From positions 4,353,800 through 4,417,799 of the forward strand of contig NZ_CP037920.1 in the NCBI RefSeq assembly GCF_007748195.1: a stretch of 64,000 bases of DNA, written 5' to 3'. Of the stretch, positions 62,217 through 64,000 are shown in pieces; within the stretch, counting starts at the first letter, position 1, and every line of letters begins with the position of its first letter. A program made the translations under genes and the position numbers. This stretch comes from Gimesia aquarii (GTDB taxonomy: Bacteria; Planctomycetota; Planctomycetia; Planctomycetales; Planctomycetaceae). Below the pieces are notes generated by a model. It saw only the letters and a program-made list of their open reading frames with translations. It was not told the origin of the DNA and did no database searches.

Positions 62217-63611
62217 TTATTTCGAGAGCTTTTCTGGTTTCTTTCTATGATATGGTTTTCCTGCAAGATATAGCTCTAACCTCTCTTCAAAATCCCGCTT
62301 GTCGGCACTTTCATTTAGCATTTTTAGTAGCATTTTTTGATACTTTACTGCCTGTTCGAAGTCACCAGACTCGGCATAAGCTGCAGCTAAAGTGTCAATA
62401 AAATTTGGCTCTTTCCAATCCGAGAATTCACACGCTTTTTTTCCGGCTTCGACAGCCTTTTTACCATCACGATATTTAATATCAGGACAGGTTGCCCACA
62501 ACCAAGCTAAACCATTGTAACCATCAGGTCGTTGAGGATGGAGTCGAACTGATTTATTATAGTCTAGTAAAGCTTCTTTATACGCTCCTTTTAAGTCCCA
62601 GGAGTTGCCACGATGAACAATTATTACTACATCAAAGGGATCAAGACGCATAGCAACTGTTTGATCTTTAATCGATTTGTCGTATTTACCTAATTTTGAC
62701 CATGTGTTGCCTCGAGCGTTGTATGCGAGCATAAATTTTGGATCGAGTTGAATTGACTTGCTAAAGTCTTTAATGGCTTTATTGTATTTACCAATCTTTG
62801 ACCAGGCGATACCACGATTGTAATGGGCATAGGCATCTTTCGAATCGAGTTGAATAGACATAGTATAGTCTTTAAGGGCCTTGTCGTAATCACCTTTCGT
62901 GAACCAGGTCATACCACGTTGATGGTAGGCTGGTGAATACTTAGGATCAAGTTCAATCGATTTGTTGTAGTCTTTAAGTGCGCGATCATAAGCAGGAGTG
63001 TAGCGGGCTCCTTTGGAATAATTGGCGTTGCCTCGATAATAGTATGTCATTGGGTTTTTGGGATAGAGTCGAATGGCATCATTGAAGTGCATGATGGCTG
63101 TGTCATATTCTCTTCTTGAAAGCCATAGCAAGCCTTCATAATGATAGGCTAGTGAACTATATGGATTGAGCCGAGTTGCCCAGGCGAAGTCATTAATAGC
63201 ATTGCTAATAGCTTTGCTGCTTTCTTTTTGTTCGGACCAGACGATTCCCCGATTCATATAAGCCCAAGAACTAAGTAGGTTTTGGGTCTTGAGGTAATCG
63301 GTATAATATGAGATGGCATCATCGAGGGGAATTACATGCGATTTCTTGATCCACCCCGCTCCCACTAGCAATAGATCACCATCGATCTTGGAAACTATAA
63401 GTGGAAAAAGAATCTCCTCTGCAGGTATCTTAGTATCGTCTTTAACGCCTTTTATAAATTTCGCCTCAATCTTAGGCATAAATTTCTTGCCAATCCATTC
63501 TTCGGCTGAGATGGTTGACAAATTGAGAAACAGACATACAACAACGATTAGATAGAGCACTGAGATTAATTTTGTATGTTTAATACGTCTTAGCATGTGA
63601 ATATTTTCCAT
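62217..63611 (-). CDS. secreted TPR repeat protein
   Basis: A 464-residue exported protein. The signal or anchor is ISVLYLIVVVCLFLNLSTIS; an ATG at 63596 with GGAAA upstream is the alternative start. After a domain of about 100 residues there are seven or more TPR units (SLAYHYEGLLWLSRREYDTA, SPAYHQRGMTWFTKGDYDKA, DAYAHYNRGIAWSKIGKYNKA), then a C-terminal TPR part (FIDTLAAAYAESGDFEQAV) and a basic tail. Likely a periplasmic scaffold. Partner unknown. Sole gene between sites 27 and 28. Confidence 0.72.
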   Translation of the reverse strand: MENIHMLRRIKHTKLISVLYLIVVVCLFLNLSTISAEEWIGKKFMPKIEAKFIKGVKDDTKIPAEEILFPLIVSKIDGDLLLVGAGWIKKSHVIPLDDAISYYTDYLKTQNLLSSWAYMNRGIVWSEQKESSKAISNAINDFAWATRLNPYSSLAYHYEGLLWLSRREYDTAIMHFNDAIRLYPKNPMTYYYRGNANYSKGARYTPAYDRALKDYNKSIELDPKYSPAYHQRGMTWFTKGDYDKALKDYTMSIQLDSKDAYAHYNRGIAWSKIGKYNKAIKDFSKSIQLDPKFMLAYNARGNTWSKLGKYDKSIKDQTVAMRLDPFDVVIIVHRGNSWDLKGAYKEALLDYNKSVRLHPQRPDGYNGLAWLWATCPDIKYRDGKKAVEAGKKACEFSDWKEPNFIDTLAAAYAESGDFEQAVKYQKMLLKMLNESADKRDFEERLELYLAGKPYHRKKPEKLSK

Positions 63612-63817
63612 TTATAAAATAAATCAATCTTGCACTTTATCTCTTCACTGTATTCGCTTTTAACAAGCTAAATTCAAAATGCTTTGATTGTATTAATCAA
63701 CACACTTGAGCACAATCGTCTATTATTATGCAATTCTTATTTGAATATTATTGTTCGGGATATTATGCGATTACTAGAAACTTAGCCGTTACTTAAGATT
63801 ATCTAAAACAACGAAGG

Positions 63818-63845
63818 TGACCGGGTAACAACTATTACCCGGTTA
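63818..63845. repeat. dif-like palindromic site 28
   Basis: TGACCGGGTAA / CAACTA / TTACCCGGTTA. Doublet with site 29, 66 bp apart. Confidence 0.86.
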
Positions 63846-63883
63846 CTTTTTGTTGAGAGATGGTGAGCACCACCGTGTCGAAC

Positions 63884-63911
63884 TGTCTGGGTAACGTGCG
63901 TTACCCAGTCA
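63884..63911. repeat. dif-like palindromic site 29
   Basis: TGTCTGGGTAA / CGTGCG / TTACCCAGTCA. Last site in the window. Confidence 0.87.
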
Positions 63912-64000
63912 TTATTTTAGAGTGTGTCAATTTCGGATTACGTCAAGATTCGCAGGGACGCTACGAATGGATATCGACAACTAATCCAAGTCGATCAGCA
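63912..64000 (+). other. possible gene fragment at the right edge
   Basis: An open frame runs out of site 29 to the window edge and includes RQDSQGRYEWISTTNPSRSA. The residue mix is protein-like, but no start codon with a ribosome site is seen, so it may be a remnant cut by the site or chance. Confidence 0.2.

Noticed and set aside
36560-63911. The palindromes as plain Rho-independent terminators only
   Set aside because: Not excluded, but many lack a T-run, some lie only 20-60 bp before start codons (for example 41,341-41,368), they occur as doublets, and the 11-6-11 form is kept even in diverged copies.
36560-63911. The palindromes as REP elements moved by a RAYT transposase
   Set aside because: No RAYT/Y1 transposase gene is visible, the sequence lacks the usual GTAG head, and the sites are confined to the island.

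Overview
The window looks like a planctomycete chromosome, probably Gimesia or a close relative. The signs are Tat-leader Gfo/Idh/MocA oxidoreductases, a propeller-HEAT-cytochrome c dehydrogenase typical of the phylum, an ECF sigma factor beside a Ser/Thr kinase with WD40 repeats, and many secreted proteins of unknown function. The genus is inferred from gene content only.

Positions 1 to about 30,900 are ordinary chromosome: a DUF4432 fragment at the left edge, two GT2 glycosyltransferases, FtsH, a DEAD-box helicase, a haloalkane dehalogenase-like hydrolase, BioF, an M24 peptidase, TrxB, PanB, a secreted TPR protein, a Cys/Pro/Ala-repeat secreted protein, a Rieske plus cytochrome b-c fusion pair, an S41 peptidase, a large dehydrogenase, an NrnA-like phosphoesterase, RibF, a Gfo/Idh/MocA oxidoreductase with a PmoA-like partner, a CoA-binding protein and a UVR-motif protein.

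A tRNA-Leu(UAG) gene at 30,856-30,937 marks the start of an accessory island that runs past the right edge. Its left backbone (31,822-36,559) reads rightward: tyrosine integrase, small proteins, CsrA, a winged-helix initiator-like protein with origin-like palindromes inside its own coding sequence, and more small proteins. A second backbone block (53,286-54,857) holds a GC-rich cos-like patch, a Nu1/terminase-small-subunit-like gene and a 28-codon gene stub. Integrase, lambda-O-like initiator with origin, cos and TerS together suggest a phage satellite or decayed phage-like element.

The rest of the island (36,560-53,179 and 54,855-63,911) is a modular array. I find 27 full copies and 2 half copies of a palindromic site with two 11-bp arms around a variable 6-bp centre (consensus TGWCCGGGTAA / N6 / TTACCCGGWCA). 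The sites separate modules of usually one gene, in either orientation. The 11-6-11 layout with inner TAA-N6-TTA resembles Xer/dif recombination sites, and none is found left of 36,560. I think this may be an undescribed dif-like cassette system. Cargo includes a TIR operon, a membrane pYEATS-like protein, DUF2513, an Mrr-like nuclease, a SUKH-like protein, a DUF4062-TPR protein, a sigma factor with kinase-WD40 protein, a DUF7660-like protein and many exported proteins. Two unrelated cargo genes share a duplicated leader of about 210 bp with a promoter, and one of them ends in an attC-like imperfect hairpin, so integron-type cassettes may sit inside this second modular system.
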